A DNA stretch of 64,000 bases from Chrysoperla carnea (taxonomy: Eukaryota > Arthropoda > Insecta > Neuroptera > Chrysopidae). Positions 19,310 through 33,402 of this stretch are shown here, piece after piece (position 1 is the stretch's first letter; every line of letters begins with the position of its first letter). The notes beneath the pieces were generated by a model, which searched no databases, was not told where the DNA came from, and saw only the letters and a list, made by a program, of their open reading frames with translations. The stretch lies in assembly GCF_905475395.1 (NCBI RefSeq), contig NC_058337.1, positions 114,756,368-114,820,367 on the forward strand. Direction: 5' to 3'. The position numbers were made by a program, and so were the translations under genes.

Positions 19310-22300
19310 TATGGAATCTGTTTCTAAACTGAATCAACCAAAAATACGTTAAATGTATAAATTATTATTAGCTGTCTTCCGGCTTTGTTTTAAAATTAGG
19401 AAATTGTATTACTATTTTTCGTGTTTAAGGTTCATAAACCACTGGAGAATTGTGTATATAGGGTGCCCCCATTCATGTAAAAGCTATGTTTGCATTTTGA
19501 AATTAAAAGTAAACTAAAAATTATGTTATTCAGGATTGGGCAAAAGTCTGTGAACAAATTAGCAATAAAGAAGTTTATAATTGAATCCAGAAAGTAGAGA
19601 TGGCCATATCAATTATTTCATTATCAGTATTTTTTGAGTCATTAATAATTTTATACTTTCCAAGCTCTTATTACTTTCCGGTTTCTTACGTTATCTTCAG
19701 ACTTTGGATCTTTTGTCTAGTTGCTCTATATCACATTTCGATTACGATTTTAGGCGATATCTCAAAAACTACACATCTAACCGTCAAATGGTCCCGATTT
19801 TTGCTTTTTATGTGTCAAAGTTACTCTAAAAAATGAATTTATCTAATTCGGAGGCAAAATAATGTTATCGATTTTTTTCAATTTTCTCAAGGGGAAAAAA
19901 ATCGAGAAATTTAAAAAAAAAATTTTCTCGAAATTTGATTAACTTGGGTATAAAGGGTAATTTTGACCCAAGAAATACAAAAATTGGAAAATTCCAAATA
20001 TAAATATCCGACTGTAGGTATGTACGTATTTGCAGCCCAAAATATTTGCTAATTAATTAGTTAAAATTGTGGACTTTCATACTTGTTTTGTTGGAGGAGT
20101 CCATTCCCCCTTTTCTGAATTCGTTTTTTGCTACTAATATTGATATTATTGCTACTCATAGGAGTAGGTGCTACGAAAGCATCTACTTCAAAGAGTTTAA
20201 AGATAGAGAACTTTCTAATTCAAAGTGTTACTTGAATGGCTTATAGATACTTTTTTCAGGTAGCACTCTATATTCCGAGTATTTTTGAAATAAATTTTGT
20301 TAAAGAGTTAAAAATGTTATTTATTAGTTATCTTTATTTAATTAGCTTATGTTAAAATGAGATATAAGATATAGATTTTTATTTTCATAGTTTGAGGAAT
20401 ATTATGAATGTTGTTTTAGTTTTTAGACGGGAAGTATTCACATAACTCAAAAAGACTTTTATTTATTAGAACATAAATGAAAACATTGTCTTCATCTTAT
20501 TTTTTCTCTACTAGTTTTTATTTTATTATAAACTTGTCTAAATTAGTGATGGATAATTAATTTTTTTGTAATTATTGTTATTTAATATTATTTTCAAGCT
20601 AACATAACATAAACAAATTTTTGCAATGAAAAAGGTAAACTTTAATACAAAACTTTTTCTTGGCTGACTTAAGCAGGCAAAATCACTCTCTGCTAGATTC
20701 TCGAACACAGTGATAAAAACGGGAGAAATATAATCTTAATTAACGTGTAAGGCTGGAACTTTCTTCCCATTGGGCACTGTGTAAATGTTTTAAGCTCGCC
20801 TTGGGTTTTGTGATAATTACTTTAGCACAATGGACCATAGGTTTTCAAGTAAAAGGATCGCGTTTAACGGACTGACTCCTATAAACGTAACCAAACCTAG
20901 CCTTATTTAAAAATAGAAATCCAGAACTTGAAAGCTACGATGGCAACGATTGATTAATTTGCTTCCAGGAGCATTTTGCATCTTGTGTAGGGTATACAAC
21001 TGTTTCGATATTGATTCAATATCAGGCAATGCACAGGCTCATCTAAAAACAATCCTTGGGGGGCGCAGTAAGAAAGGGTTTTTCGGAATTCCTGAATTTC
21101 TACTCTAAAAGGATGAAATTGAAAATAAAAGCTTGTACAGCAATCTTAATATAAAAGCTTTCCAATCAAATAAAGAAATCCATGACCTATGCCATAATGC
21201 CATAGGTACATTCTTGACCTTTTAAAAATTCTATTATATTAGTGCTACTTAAAATAAATACCCTTGACTTTAATAATTAAAATTCGCACACTAAGTAATA
21301 TCAAGGTTATCACATATAACACATTTTATACATGGAGAGTGTTATAATATTTGAACTTTTGCCAGCTATCTCTTTAGGCCGGAAATATGCATATATTCAA
21401 CTTGAACTGACTCTGATAGAAAAAAAAAAATGTTTTGAATTCTTTATAAATATTTTAGTTAATTTTTTTTTTTGGAGAATTTTTTGCCTTTTACAAATTT
21501 TGTATTATCTGCAAACTGTCATTAATGGCGCACACTTGTAGCTTTTTAACAAAAGACGCATTCAGTATTATGCGTATTTTAGAGTATGAAATGAGATGTT
21601 TGAGGAAAACGAATCATTGAAAAATCTAGATTTAAAAACTGAATCGTTTGAAAACTAAAAGCTCTAAGATTCAACCAAAGTTGTACCATGCGATCTAAAA
21701 AAACATTATCGAATTTTTTGTAAAAAACTGCATGGTTTTTTGTAAATTCCCTGTTCTTAGCGAAGACCACACGAAAACATTATCATCTGTGATCATTTTT
21801 TTCCCAAATTAAACTATCTTAAAAATTTTGAAAAATATTAAATGAGTTATGAAATATCAAATATAATTTATTTAAGATAAATTAAATGTACCAGAAATGG
21901 ATCGGCTGCTAACAACACTTTAAATTGTTTTATAAACTAATGTCTACTAATAATTAATACTAATAATTAAGTTGTAGTAAAAGTTGATGATTGGCACTAA
22001 TTTCCAATTCTTAATCTGTCTATAAGACACCGGGCACTAAAAATTAACTAATGGTCCTAGCTGTTAAAAGCTGTAGAAAAATTTTAATTAGAATGTTATT
22101 CTTATAATTGTATCGGTGTTTTTGCATTCGAGTTCTGACAAATTTAATTAATTTTTTGAACAAAACTTGTTCATCATTTTACTCCAAGCAAATTAGCAAT
22201 TGTTTACTAGAGTAAGTATTTTCTTTAAATTCCGAAACGACCAGTTTCTAAACGTAAAGTTATCATTTTTTAAGTTTTAAAAATGAAATTATGGAAATAA

Positions 22301-25300
22301 AATGATAAAAATTTGTAGTTTATGTATTATTTAAACCACAAAATGCCTGTAAAACCTTCAACAAGGTTTTTTTAAGGCTTTTATTGTAACCAATATAGTT
22401 TTATAAAAAAGCAACTATATGATAGGAACATTTTTAGACAATATTCAACATATTTGTGTAAAAATATTGCCTATAATGCAAAATTTTGGAATAAAAAGCC
22501 TTTTTTTTACAAAATTTATACGCGTTGTTGAAGATTTTACTGGCATTTTTAGCCCCAGTGGAAAGAAATAGGGGTATTATAAGTTTGATCGCTATGTGTG
22601 ACATCGTAGGTGCTAAACGGATGAACTGATTTTGATTTTTGTTTGTTTGTTGGAAAGGTAATTAAATAGAGAGTGTCCTTAGCTATGTTTCGAGAAAATC
22701 GATTCAGTTTGAACCGAGCTACAAGGAAAAAACCGCATTTAGCGTTCTAATAAAAATTTTCCCCTGTCAATCATCATCAGTTTATAAGTAAGTATTGTTA
22801 GCTTACGGTCTAAACTTACATGTTGAGATCTCAACCTACATACACATTAATTTACAGGTTTAATTTCCGTTTAGAAGATTTTAAACATTATTACATATAT
22901 TCATTTTAATATGAGCAACGCCCTTATGAATAAAATTATACCCCTTTTCACTTTAAAATAGAACAGATGAACGAACATAAAAGGGTTAAAAACTTTATTA
23001 AAACAAGGTTTTTTTTTGTTGGTACTCCTTTAAGAAATCCTTTAACATAATCATCTGTGATGTATAAAATCTTATATAGTATACTTATAACATCCACACA
23101 GGAAGTAGTCGTTAGGCGCGAGCGAAGCGCACGTGTACGGTTTGTATTCATCTCTTTTATGCACCTGAATTTGGTTATTTCAATATTTGTTTTATACATC
23201 TGTAAGTAGTTTTGAATTATTTTTGAAATAGTACAATACTTTTAATGTTTGGCTGCTGTGGTGAAAATTTCTGGAACGATCCATCATTTTCAATTATTTA
23301 AACGATTTTGATACTGTTGTTGCTTTATTTAGTTGTGGGCATTTTTATTTCTTGTATACCTTAGCGGGCATTATTATTTTTCAAGCAACAATCTTAATTA
23401 CTGCTGGATGCCAGATAGAAATGCAAATTGGTTTTGGTATGGTGATGATCCGGAATGGCAACCAAAACAACAGTATTTCCAAAAAAAAAAAAAAATTCAT
23501 CTTAAAAAGCGCAAAACTTGATTCCTTAAAACTTGAATGAAAAACTTGATCTACAGTATATTTAAGTAATTAAAAAAATAATAATTATTCCATTTTTTTA
23601 TAATTATTAATAAAAAATAGTTATATTTTTGAATAAATAAAACGGTAGTGACGTATTAACCTCCGTTGAGGCTGTGGGCCTGTTTCTATGGACATTTGCG
23701 TTATAATGTACTGAAAGGGAGCTGAGAAATAAACTATTTATTATTATTCATGTTATATTATCATTTCTCCGTGTGATGGCGTTACGAAAGCGAGGTGTTG
23801 ACATCACTGCCGTTTGAATTTGTAGTTTAGAAAAACCATTTTTAATTAAAATTTTTTCATGTAAAAAATCAATTTAAAAAAATTTCTTTTTAATTTTTCT
23901 TAATAATTTTTAATTACTAAAGAAAGGCTCAATTAAAACTCAAATTTAACTAAAAGTTTTAACTTTAAGTGGACTTTAAATGCCGCAGGTACCTTATGTA
24001 AAAAATTGGCAGGAAATTTAGCTGAAAAACAGGATACAAATGCAAAGTTAACTGAAAGTTTAGTCACATTTTTATGCCTTTTAGTATTACAATTAAGTAC
24101 TATTAAGTAGATTACTGTTTTAGGAAAGTAAATACATTTTTTATGTTTTCACGTTTTATTCAAAACTAATCGACAATAAATAATCAATTTAAAAACAAAA
24201 CAAATTGAAATTCATATCCCAGTGTGTATATCACAGTTAAAAAGTACGCCAAAATTAACATCTGTGCGGAAATGAACTAAATTTGTCATTACCAACAAAA
24301 CAAAACTGTAGGTCTTCAAGAAGTGTATAAGAATAGGTACTTACCACCTTTTATTACGGTCAATTGATCACTTAAAAGTGTGATTTATTCCGTATGACTT
24401 AAGTATATTACACTTTAAAATGGTTTTAAATTACTTATGTTTTCGTAAAATATCCGTACAAACTTTAAAGAGTTTCCTTCCCGTTAAGTTGGGTTTATAG
24501 TCTCCGGTTTTGAGTCTCCAGTTTTCGAGGTATAGGTGTGGTCTTCGGACAAAGGTATGACATTCTCAAAAAATTAATTAGATCAACTTTTACTATTATT
24601 ATTCATTAATCTGTATGATGATTCATTTTAATACGAATCTGTAAGTAGCTCTGAACTGACTGTATATAGATTTTATAAGTAATTACAAAGTAATGTCAAT
24701 AATTTTTTAATATTAAAAAAGAAAATTAAATTAAATTTGAAATATTATTTTTTACACAAATTTTTACGCAAGTCTATCATCATTTTATGTGATGACAATT
24801 TAATTATAGATAATTTTATTTATTTTTATTACATTATTATAACGTTTTTTTAATTTTTATTTATTATTTCATTTGTTAAAGAATGTAATTTAAGTAATTG
24901 TTTTGATAAGTACGAAAAAAAAAATGTTAGACCTACCACGAATCAAGAAACCAAAATATTGATTATATTACACAAAATTATTTTTGAGATTCCGGCCAAG
25001 TCCACCTTCACAATTAGTCAGTCAGTGATGAATATTAGAAAAACGGACAAAGCAGATTTTCATTGTGAATGTTTTCCCAATGAATGTTTGTATATCTATA
25101 TGTGGTAGCCTTACACCAAGGCTACTATACACCAAGGGGAGAAGACTGAGTCAATTGGGATTGTTTTTTGCAATGGTTAAGATTAGAATCAACTGTTTTC
25201 CTATTTATGTGGAGATTCGGCAAATGATTAAAACACTTTTACATCGAAGTTTTAATATGTGAGCCCATAATGAATCGAAATTTATTTTGTTTGTCTCCAA

Positions 25301-25705
25301 TTTATATAAAATTGGTGTTTTAGTGTTTGTGGAAATGTACTTTTTCGATTATTTGTGTTAAAAGAGAGTTGTTGGCAACATAAAACGAAAAGATGGCAAA
25401 ATCGTGGCAATATTTGAAAGGGCTGAAAAATGATTTTTGTTTTTCATAATTGCACTCAATTTTTCAAAATTTTTCCTATTTTTCACGTATAATATTGCCA
25501 AAAAATTTCTTTTAACACATAAATAGGCAAAAACAAATGTTCAAAAACTCTACCTTCACGTTCAAATGTTTCCTTATGAAGAAACAATCCACTAAGGCTA
25601 AAAAAATTCGAAGTATATTTCTATAAGTGAATCTGAACCCAATAATTGTGACAATTTTTTTAAAATTTTGGGACTACTATTATCTTTAAATTAATAAAAT
25701 AATTC
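19310..25705. other. presumed giant intron of the RA gene, no coding exon seen
   Basis: AT-rich. 19.60-20.00 kb loosely resembles 54.23-54.60 kb (gcgatatctcaaaaactac and cccgattttt blocks), perhaps one old repeat family. 22.56-22.80 kb (cggatgaactgattttgattttt) has the look of a retroelement 3' tail. A perfect palindrome gttgagatctcaac lies at 22822-22835. Two overlapping short open frames at 23.33-23.54 kb end in a poly-A-like run and are not convincing genes. Confidence 0.5.
23640..23816. mobile_element. short MITE-like inverted-repeat element
   Basis: About 177 bp with imperfect terminal inverted repeats of about 25 bases: left aaacggtagtgacgtattaa, right (reverse-complemented) aaacggcagtgatgtcaaca. 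No ORF. Target duplication uncertain. Confidence 0.55.
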
Positions 25706-26302
25706 TTAAGGATGTATGAGCATGGCAGTGGGGGCACAAATTTAAAAATAGATATTTTCAATTTTGATGATAAATTTATATTATTACTTGACGATATAAG
25801 ACGAAGAGTAAGAATAAAATTTTTCGATATCTGGCTTAATTTTCAAAATATCGAAAATTGAAAATTTTGTTTAATTATTTAGCTTTCGATATTTCGAAAA
25901 CCAAGACACATATCGAAAAATTTTATTCTTATTTTTCGTCTACATTCATGAAGTTATAACAAAATTCATCATCAAAGTTGAACATAGGATAAAAATAATT
26001 TCAACCCTTAATCTACCCTGCTCTTACATCCCTTATATGGACGGTAACACTTAGTTTTTTTCTTTTCTAATTCATTTCATTCCAAATGAAAATTATCAAA
26101 AACTTCCAAAATATGTAGTTTTTTTATATTCCTCCATAAGAGCCAATGTATTTTATATCGATTTTTAATGACTTTTTTCTTAAAAATTTGCACGGATACC
26201 TAAGCTGAAATTTTAACCACATATTCTTTGAGTAAAAGACTACCTACAAACAAATTTTAAGCCTTTAAATCAAACATTGTTGTCATGCTCATACATCCTT
26301 AA
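25706..26302. mobile_element. TTAA-flanked MITE, ~600 bp family (copy a)
   Basis: 597 bp including TTAA at both ends. TIR GGATGTATGAGCATG is perfect on both ends. The left third holds an imperfect palindrome built from cgaaaaattttattctta-type arms. No transposase ORF. Nearly identical over much of its length to copies b (32209-32850, same orientation) and c (33403-34053, opposite). Confidence 0.88.
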
Positions 26303-27335
26303 CATCTTACTAAATCCCCGGATGAAAAAAAAATCCAATACCGATATTAATAAAAATAATTTTATAAATATAATTAGCCCCTTTCTAAAAATAAACCAGA
26401 CATATGGTTTTAGTAAATATGATTGATTTCGGGGAATAGACACAAAAAAAAAATCTTTCATAAATATTTATTTAAGAACAAAAAAGTTTGATATTAATTA
26501 CACGCACATTTGGGCACGAGCTAAGACGGATGGCACACGGACGGTGGTATTTTTTTTTCGTATGTTGTCTATTTTACAAAATGCTTCTGTTCGATAATTT
26601 GATCTAATGCAAACACATATCTTCTTGAATAATAATATAGGGGCGACATTCTTGTAAATCGGATGCAGATGCATACATTAATAAAATGATATTAGCTGGG
26701 GGTCTTTGAGTCTTTTTTTTTTATTAAAGATTTGTTGTGCGTAGGTGCGAAGAGAATATAGTGGCGACAGGAAACGACTGCTTTCAATATATTTTACGTA
26801 AGTAAGGTTCTAGGTGAAACATATAAATATTATTTTAATTATTTTTATGAAGAAATATTTGGTCGAAAAAAAATAAAACCACTTTCAAAACATCTGTGGT
26901 TTGAGGTATTTTGTGAATTTGAAATAATTTTTGCAATTGTAAAAAGTACACTGGGTTACAATAAAATTGAACCTCTGTTCTAAAATGTTTTGTCATCAAA
27001 ACGTGACTTCCATTTTGACGAATATAGTGCAGTAAACTTGCTTACAAAAAAAAATACTATCCACAGAAAAATGTCACTGAATTAAGATTTGAAGCCCAGA
27101 AATGTGAAAATTTAATATGACTCCCATTACTGTCCGGCTTGAAAATTAATTTGTTTTGCAGTTATACATTTTCTGCTCTTTTCGAATTTTTACATTTCTC
27201 TTTATTTTAAAATTTATCCATTTTGGTAGGCAATTTTTGAAATTTTTGTCGACGGCATGGTTCAAAAATTTGCTTCCAATTATCTAATTAAAGCTTAATA
27301 CCCGCCTGTATCGCTGGGTTTATAAGTAAAGACTG

Positions 27336-27692
27336 GTAAAGACCACCGCGTTATAGCCTTCACTTCCTTTGCTATCACTCATCCCACATACATAAATTCG
27401 AAATTGGGGTAAGGGATTGTTTTACACAGGTAAAATATATGTACAGTTTTCTATTTTCTTAAAATGTCAAATAGACATATTTCATTGAGAATATCAACAC
27501 AGATGGCCACGAATTGTATCTGGTTTACCATTTTTACAGAAATCACAGTGAAATGTCAGAATAAATTTATAAATTACAGCTCATGTGTTATTCTCATGTA
27601 CGAGCTATATTATTGTTTCATTCAAATCCACCTAGTAGATTTTGCATAAAAGCGTAACAAACAAACAGCCTTACTTTCACATTTAATATAAA
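27336..27692 (+). repeat. dispersed repeat, copy 1 of pair with 57112-57505
   Basis: Shares in order gtaaagaccaccgcgttat, ttacacaggtaaaatata, acagatggccacgaattgta, agctcatgtgttattct, gagctatattattgt, ttcattcaaatccacc and gcgtaacaaacaaacagcc with the 57-kb copy, same orientation. The end (aaacaaacanccttactttcacattta) resembles a retroelement or Helitron-type tail, but I cannot assign the class. Confidence 0.75.
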
Positions 27693-29979
27693 TATATAGA
27701 CAATTTATGGGAAATACTAAAAATTTTTCGAATACAAATCAGGTGATTACTATTATTTCTGTACAAACCCATTAAATGTGGGAGTTTTCACCAAAAGATC
27801 AAACTGGCCATACTATTTGATTGCCTTTTAAATTCTTTGAAGGAATTTTGCTAAAATAAAATGATCTACCCTACATTTCAATTAATTATATTTCCAGAAA
27901 CACTATCTTTTCAAGCAAATTAAAAATTCTAATGCTCTATTTCCAATTACGTAATTATCTAATCTAGCATATAAAAAATACATTCTTTGTAAACGATACA
28001 CTTATAAAACCACATCAAAATCTTAATCATACTAAGTAATTGATTTAATTTAAAGAACACAAGTAAGGTACTTAAGTCAATTTAAAAATGTTAATTAATA
28101 TTTATGAATCATATCCTAGGACAATATTCTTTTATAAGTAAAGTACATAGTTCTATAATTATACTTTTTACATGTAAGTAGATATTAAAACAATGGCTGC
28201 TTGCTTAGAGATGTGGATGCATTTCAAAATTCAAAAAGGAAATATTCATTTAATTTGAATATTTAAATTGAAAACAATAATAAATATGAACTTTGTCGAA
28301 CGAACCGAATGGAATGATTATTTGTTGAGTTTGTTGGTGGCATCATTATAACTTCTTGTTTTGTTTATTAAATATTATATGGTATCGTTTTGTAAATCAT
28401 AGATATAAAAATTAATACAGAAGACTTGGAGAGTTTGTCAATTTTTATATGATTACTTTGAATAATTTTTTATTTCTAATAGCACTTTGGTCAAAACTTG
28501 AAATGAGTTTGAGAAAACTGTTGCAAAATGTCACTAGTTGGTGAAAATAAACGTTGTTATAAATAACTGCCCTATTGGTGATCAAGAAAGTTACAATTTC
28601 CGATGTAGTTATTTTTGTTGAATCGATAAACTGTTAAAGAAAGTGCTTGTGACGCTGCCGAACGATCTGCGCAGTCATTCAGGATTTTTGCTTGGTTAAA
28701 AGACTTCCCCGTCTTTCTACATGCAAATATTTCTAGAATAATTATCTGTAGTAGGTATTGCGCAAGATTGCAAATAGGGGATCGGACTAAATTTTTCACT
28801 TCAATCACTTTAGGTGAAGAATTTTTTCTGGACGTGCAGAAAAGTGAATTTGATTTTTTAAAAATCTTTACTAGTATGCAATATATGAACGTTTAAAATT
28901 CCTAATTAAACAAAGAGGAAGAGCCCACCAGTGACGTCATATGTGGGTATCGCCGTAGAGATTACATATAAAACTTTGTTTTGCTAAAATAAGATGGGCA
29001 ACCTTTAAATGTAATCTTTGATTGCTTATAATTTCTTTCACCAAGTCTAGTTTTACATTATTATGGGTAATATGACCAATTCGACAGGATTATCCCCTGT
29101 TGCATGCGATAGCGGAAATATCCCCACTCGAGAAGGTAATAGACAGTTCTCACGACTTACAAACATTAAATTTTTTTACGAATGCTTGGTTATTTCTATT
29201 TTTGTACCACAATTTTCTGTATAACGGCCTCTTTTAAATTGCTCAGTGAATGTGTAAAATTTATTTTTTTCAAGTTAATTTGGAGCAGGCTATGCGTAAT
29301 AAGCTATTTTTGTCGCATGGAAAACAGTGAAGAAAGAGTACTTATGTTACGTGAGAAAAAATCTTTGAAAGAAAATGATTCGTTCAAAAATAAGCCATTT
29401 TTTGATATTTTAGTGAATATGAACTGTTGTTTCCATAAAAATTCGTATATTTAACATTGACCTGCCATTTTCTGTAACCTGAACTACCCTCCCTTGGACC
29501 TAGATTTTACTATTGACTTATTTGGCTCTGTGTTTTTCTCAAATTACTGTTGACTTGATAAAATTTAACACAAATTCAAATTTCTGTGTCTTAGACCTTT
29601 TTCCCTGTCTTAGGCCAAAAAATGCTGTATCGCTCATGCTGTTACTTGTGTATTTTGAAGTGTTGAAGTCTACTAACTTCTATATAAACTTACAACTCTA
29701 TGATCTTCATGTACGTATGTTTATATACGTAAATTGCGGTATGTCCGTATGTCAATGATGTTGTATTTAGATATGTTATAGTGCGTTTATTGTGTAATGC
29801 TACATACGTTCATATTGTTCATACTCATATACAGAATACAGTCAGTATTTACCGGATATGAACAAATTTATTATGGTTTTAAAATGTTAAGTAACAAAGT
29901 AATAACCATTTTATAAATACATAGTTTAAGTATTAAAGTATTTGTTTTTGTTTTGTGTTGAACTCGTATGGTTTTATAT
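27693..29979. other. intronic or intergenic DNA, no gene supported
   Basis: AT-rich. A minus-strand open frame at 28572-28808 (78 codons) is in less AT-rich sequence and has mixed, protein-like composition but no domain I recognise. Plus-strand frames at 29.18-29.76 kb look random. Confidence 0.4.
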
Positions 29980-29998
29980 AACAACAACAACAACAACA
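29980..29998 (+). repeat. (AAC)n microsatellite
   Basis: Six consecutive AAC units followed by AGC. Confidence 0.9.
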
Positions 29999-30204
29999 GC
30001 TAAACTATTGTTTATCGTCAATTAAAATTATATATTGTAAAATTTCAATAAAAATACTGAGCCATAGTTCCGAGATATACAATATGTCCTGTAAAAGATA
30101 TTTTGAATAAATACTAAAATATGATTTTTGATAAATGTTTACAAAATCTACCTTTGCAAGGGTTAATTTTGGAATTTACATTTTTCTTATTAAAACTTGC
30201 CAAC

Positions 30205-30498
30205 TCTAGTAGTTTAGTTGGTTAGAGCGTAACCTATTCTGTACGCGCTATGTCGAGGGTAGCGAGTTCGATTCCCGCCGTCACAACAAAAAATTAATTT
30301 AATTAGTGGTTGTGATGGGCATATACGCATACGCATGAGGAGGTGTATTCAACCTCTTAAAATAATTGAACAGCTAATAAATGAAATTATCAGCGGGAAA
30401 TTATCAAAAGGTGTTAAAACACAAATATTTTATCATCTTTGGCCTCTATGGCCTAAGTGTGTCTCTCGTGGACAGCCAATATAACCCAACCTAACCTT
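30205..30498 (+). mobile_element. tRNA-derived SINE, copy A
   Basis: The head resembles a tRNA gene with internal pol III promoter boxes: A-box-like tagtttagttggttagagc (30208-30226) and B box GTTCGATTCC (30266-30275), followed by cgccgtcacaaca and an unrelated body. The tail reads ctatggcctaagtgtgtctctcgtggacagcc, then aacccaacctaacc. The body recurs at 40500-40700. The tail matches the 3' end of the LINE fragment at 60.46-60.67 kb, suggesting that LINE supplies its reverse transcriptase. The tRNA-like part does not fold into a convincing functional tRNA. Confidence 0.8.
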
Positions 30499-32208
30499 GT
30501 AAAACTTCTAGTCTGGCGGACTAGACTATTTCTAAGGTATATCCAAGCGAATCAATAAAGCCTGCTAGAATCTCGCGAAAAAAAATCGCGATCAAAATGA
30601 TTGGATCAAAATTTTTACTCATATTTCCTCAAATTTAATCTTTAAATAAACCTTTTCCTAAAACTTTTTCCTATCTTTCAGCGCCGGCAGTACCATAATC
30701 TATAAAATTATCAAGAAAAATATATGTCACCACTTCTTATTAGTCTAGTAGTCCACATAATCTCGATATGATTTAGATTTAGAAAGTTTTTTTTTTTTTA
30801 ACAATTAAGATATAAAATGGTGTTATAATTAATTAATGTTAGAAATTAGTTTTTTTTCTATTATATATATGCAAATAAAAAATAATTTTTAATGATTTTA
30901 TTGTTTATATTTATTATTTATTTATTATTATAGTTTTTTTTTGTCTTTTGTGAATAAATATTTAGTGTGGGTATTAACACAATAATATAATATGTAATAA
31001 TAATAAAAGTACCAACTACTGAGACTGGGCTACAACAGAGAGCAAATAGTTAAGGAGCTGGGATTAATTTTTATGTAAAAATCCTAACCGTCTATTAACT
31101 TGTTGGTACATTGATAGCTAGAGATAAGACAAGACTTATGTTTGCTTATGGGAAACATGACTGGGAAACTCGCCGTTTTCAAGATTAGGCCTTGGACTCC
31201 TGGCCAGGTAAATAATATCGAATTTATTTGATTTATTATCAAACTGTAGTTTTTATCAAAATATAGTTTTATGTCAATAGGCCTTTGTATTTGTATCGAA
31301 TGTATCTTTCGTTAAAATTTGAAATTGTGCGAGAATAATTGGCTAAATCTGAAATAAAAATTAAAATCGATTGATAAACATAAAAGATATAAGCCATTAA
31401 ATAATTTTTTATATCTTATTTTTGCAAAACAACTTTTGATATGTAGTCTCTTTGGAAATGACAGGCTATGACGTCACCAAGTGTTATTTTCCTTTCGTTT
31501 TATTTCGTAGTTATTGATGTTATCCAAAAATCAATCATACGAAGAAATAAAAAAATTTTAGGACAAAGGTCCATTAATAAGTTGTTTCTAATTTTTGATA
31601 GTTCAAAACATCACGTTTATATTTTTTTAAATATTTTTAATTGAATCATAATGGAGCACATTATTACATAAGTAGGTCTAAAAACTAATTACTGTTTACT
31701 GATGTTGATGTGTAAAACAGCTTGTTTAGCGACCATATGAGTTCCGATGAGTTCCTACGATATGAGATTAAAAACGTTAGATATAGTGCCTTCAAGCTGG
31801 AAAATCTTATCATCCAAAGATTACAATTTTTACATAGAAATGCGGGTCAGCTCTTTTACTATACATAAGCTGTAGCTGAGAGAGAGGAAATTGTTAATAA
31901 GTACACATTACATAACCTAATTCACATAGGTTATGTATTTATTTGTGTTTTTAAAAAATTATTATTTATTTTTTTTTATATAGAACTATTATTATTGTTA
32001 TTATTATTGTAAAGTGTACACATTACACATTCTTTTGTGTAATTATACTTTAAAGTTAATTTGGGAGAATATTAAGTATTTGTTTTAGAAAAACTTATAT
32101 CATCAATTGAATTGTTTATGAGGACTGAGGAGTGCATACAACAATTTTAAGATTAATTAATACTTCCAGTGGCGAATACCTCTCAGAAAAGTATATAAAG
32201 ATAGACAC
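30499..32208. other. AT-rich non-coding DNA
   Basis: No gene or repeat with defined ends recognised. A tgacgtca octamer at about 31470 lies in an otherwise featureless stretch. Confidence 0.4.
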
Positions 32209-32850
32209 TTAAGGATGTATGAGCATGGTAGTGGGGCAACAAATTTAAAAATATTTTCAATTTTGATGATAAATTTATATTATTACTTGACGATATAAGA
32301 CGAAAAGTAAGAATAAAATTTTTCGATATCTGGCTTAATTTTCAAAATATCGAAAATTGAAAATTTTGTTTAATTATTTAGCTTTCGATATTTCGAAAAC
32401 CAAGACACATATCGAAAAATTTTATTCTTATTTTTCGTCTACATTCATGAAGTTATAACAAAATTAATCATCAAAGTTGAAAATAAGATAAAAATAATTA
32501 ACCCTTAATCTACCCTGCTCTTACATCCCTTATATGGACGGTGACACTTAGTTTTTTTCTTTTCTAATTCATTGCTAATATGTTTACTTTCTATTAAAAA
32601 GTTTTTTTTTAAATTTGTTTTCATTCATTCCAAATGAAAATTATCAAAAACTTCCAAAATATGTCATTTGTTGAGATTCCTCCATAAGAGCCAATGTATT
32701 TTATATCGATTTTTAATGACTTTTTTCTTAAAAATTTGCACGGTTACCTAAGCTGAAATTTTAACCACATATTCTTTGAGTAAAAGACTACCTACAAACA
32801 AATTTTGAGCCTTTAAATCAAACATTGTTGTCATGCTCATACATCCTTAA
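32209..32850. mobile_element. TTAA-flanked MITE, ~600 bp family (copy b)
   Basis: 642 bp with TTAA ends and perfect 15-base TIRs (GGATGTATGAGCATG). Same orientation as copy a; contains an extra segment around 32580-32630 (ttctattaaaaagttttttt) that copy a lacks but copy c has, so copy a carries a deletion there. Confidence 0.88.
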
Positions 32851-33402
32851 TTAACCATTGAGACAAAAGTATGTTTTATTGATTATTTTTTTAAGCTCCA
32901 TATCAAAAATTTTAATTTTTATCTATATACAAATTACCTTAATGTTCGTTGTACGATCAACCTTAAAAAGCACAAAAATATCCAGATATGATTGAACTTC
33001 TTAAAACGAAACCATAGCGTGATTTCCAAAACCGCTTTTTGCGTAGCTATATACTGTCTTTTTCATCGTGATAAAAAATACTCGGAGTTTAGAGCAAAAT
33101 GAACATAGTAGGTCCAATTCTTGGTATTGTACAAAAAGTAGGTGTATATTTGACAAAGGATGCTGTTAATCAAAACTGTACTAAATAGCAAACAAAATTC
33201 TATGCAAAAAAATCTGTTATCTATATAGTTTTTAGTGGCATTATAAATTATTTTAACGTTATCGAATATATATGTATGTACAAAAGTCTTACAACATCCT
33301 GTTAAAATTATCTAAATTATTAAAACAGTGGTTTTTATTGTTTGCTTTACAGAGCATCGTTTTTATTTGATGTTATAATATGTGTTTGCTTTTGATTTAG
33401 CT

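Noticed and set aside
23333-23540. Two overlapping 62-codon frames ending in Lys runs
   Set aside because: They share the same DNA in two frames and end in a poly-A tract translated as Lys; no recognisable protein.
26270-26461. Minus-strand 63-codon frame
   Set aside because: Spans the end of MITE copy a and flanking AT-rich DNA; no coding signature.
30205-30280. Possible functional tRNA gene (A and B boxes)
   Set aside because: The arms do not pair into a convincing cloverleaf and the sequence runs on into a body shared with another copy at 40.5 kb, so it is a SINE head.
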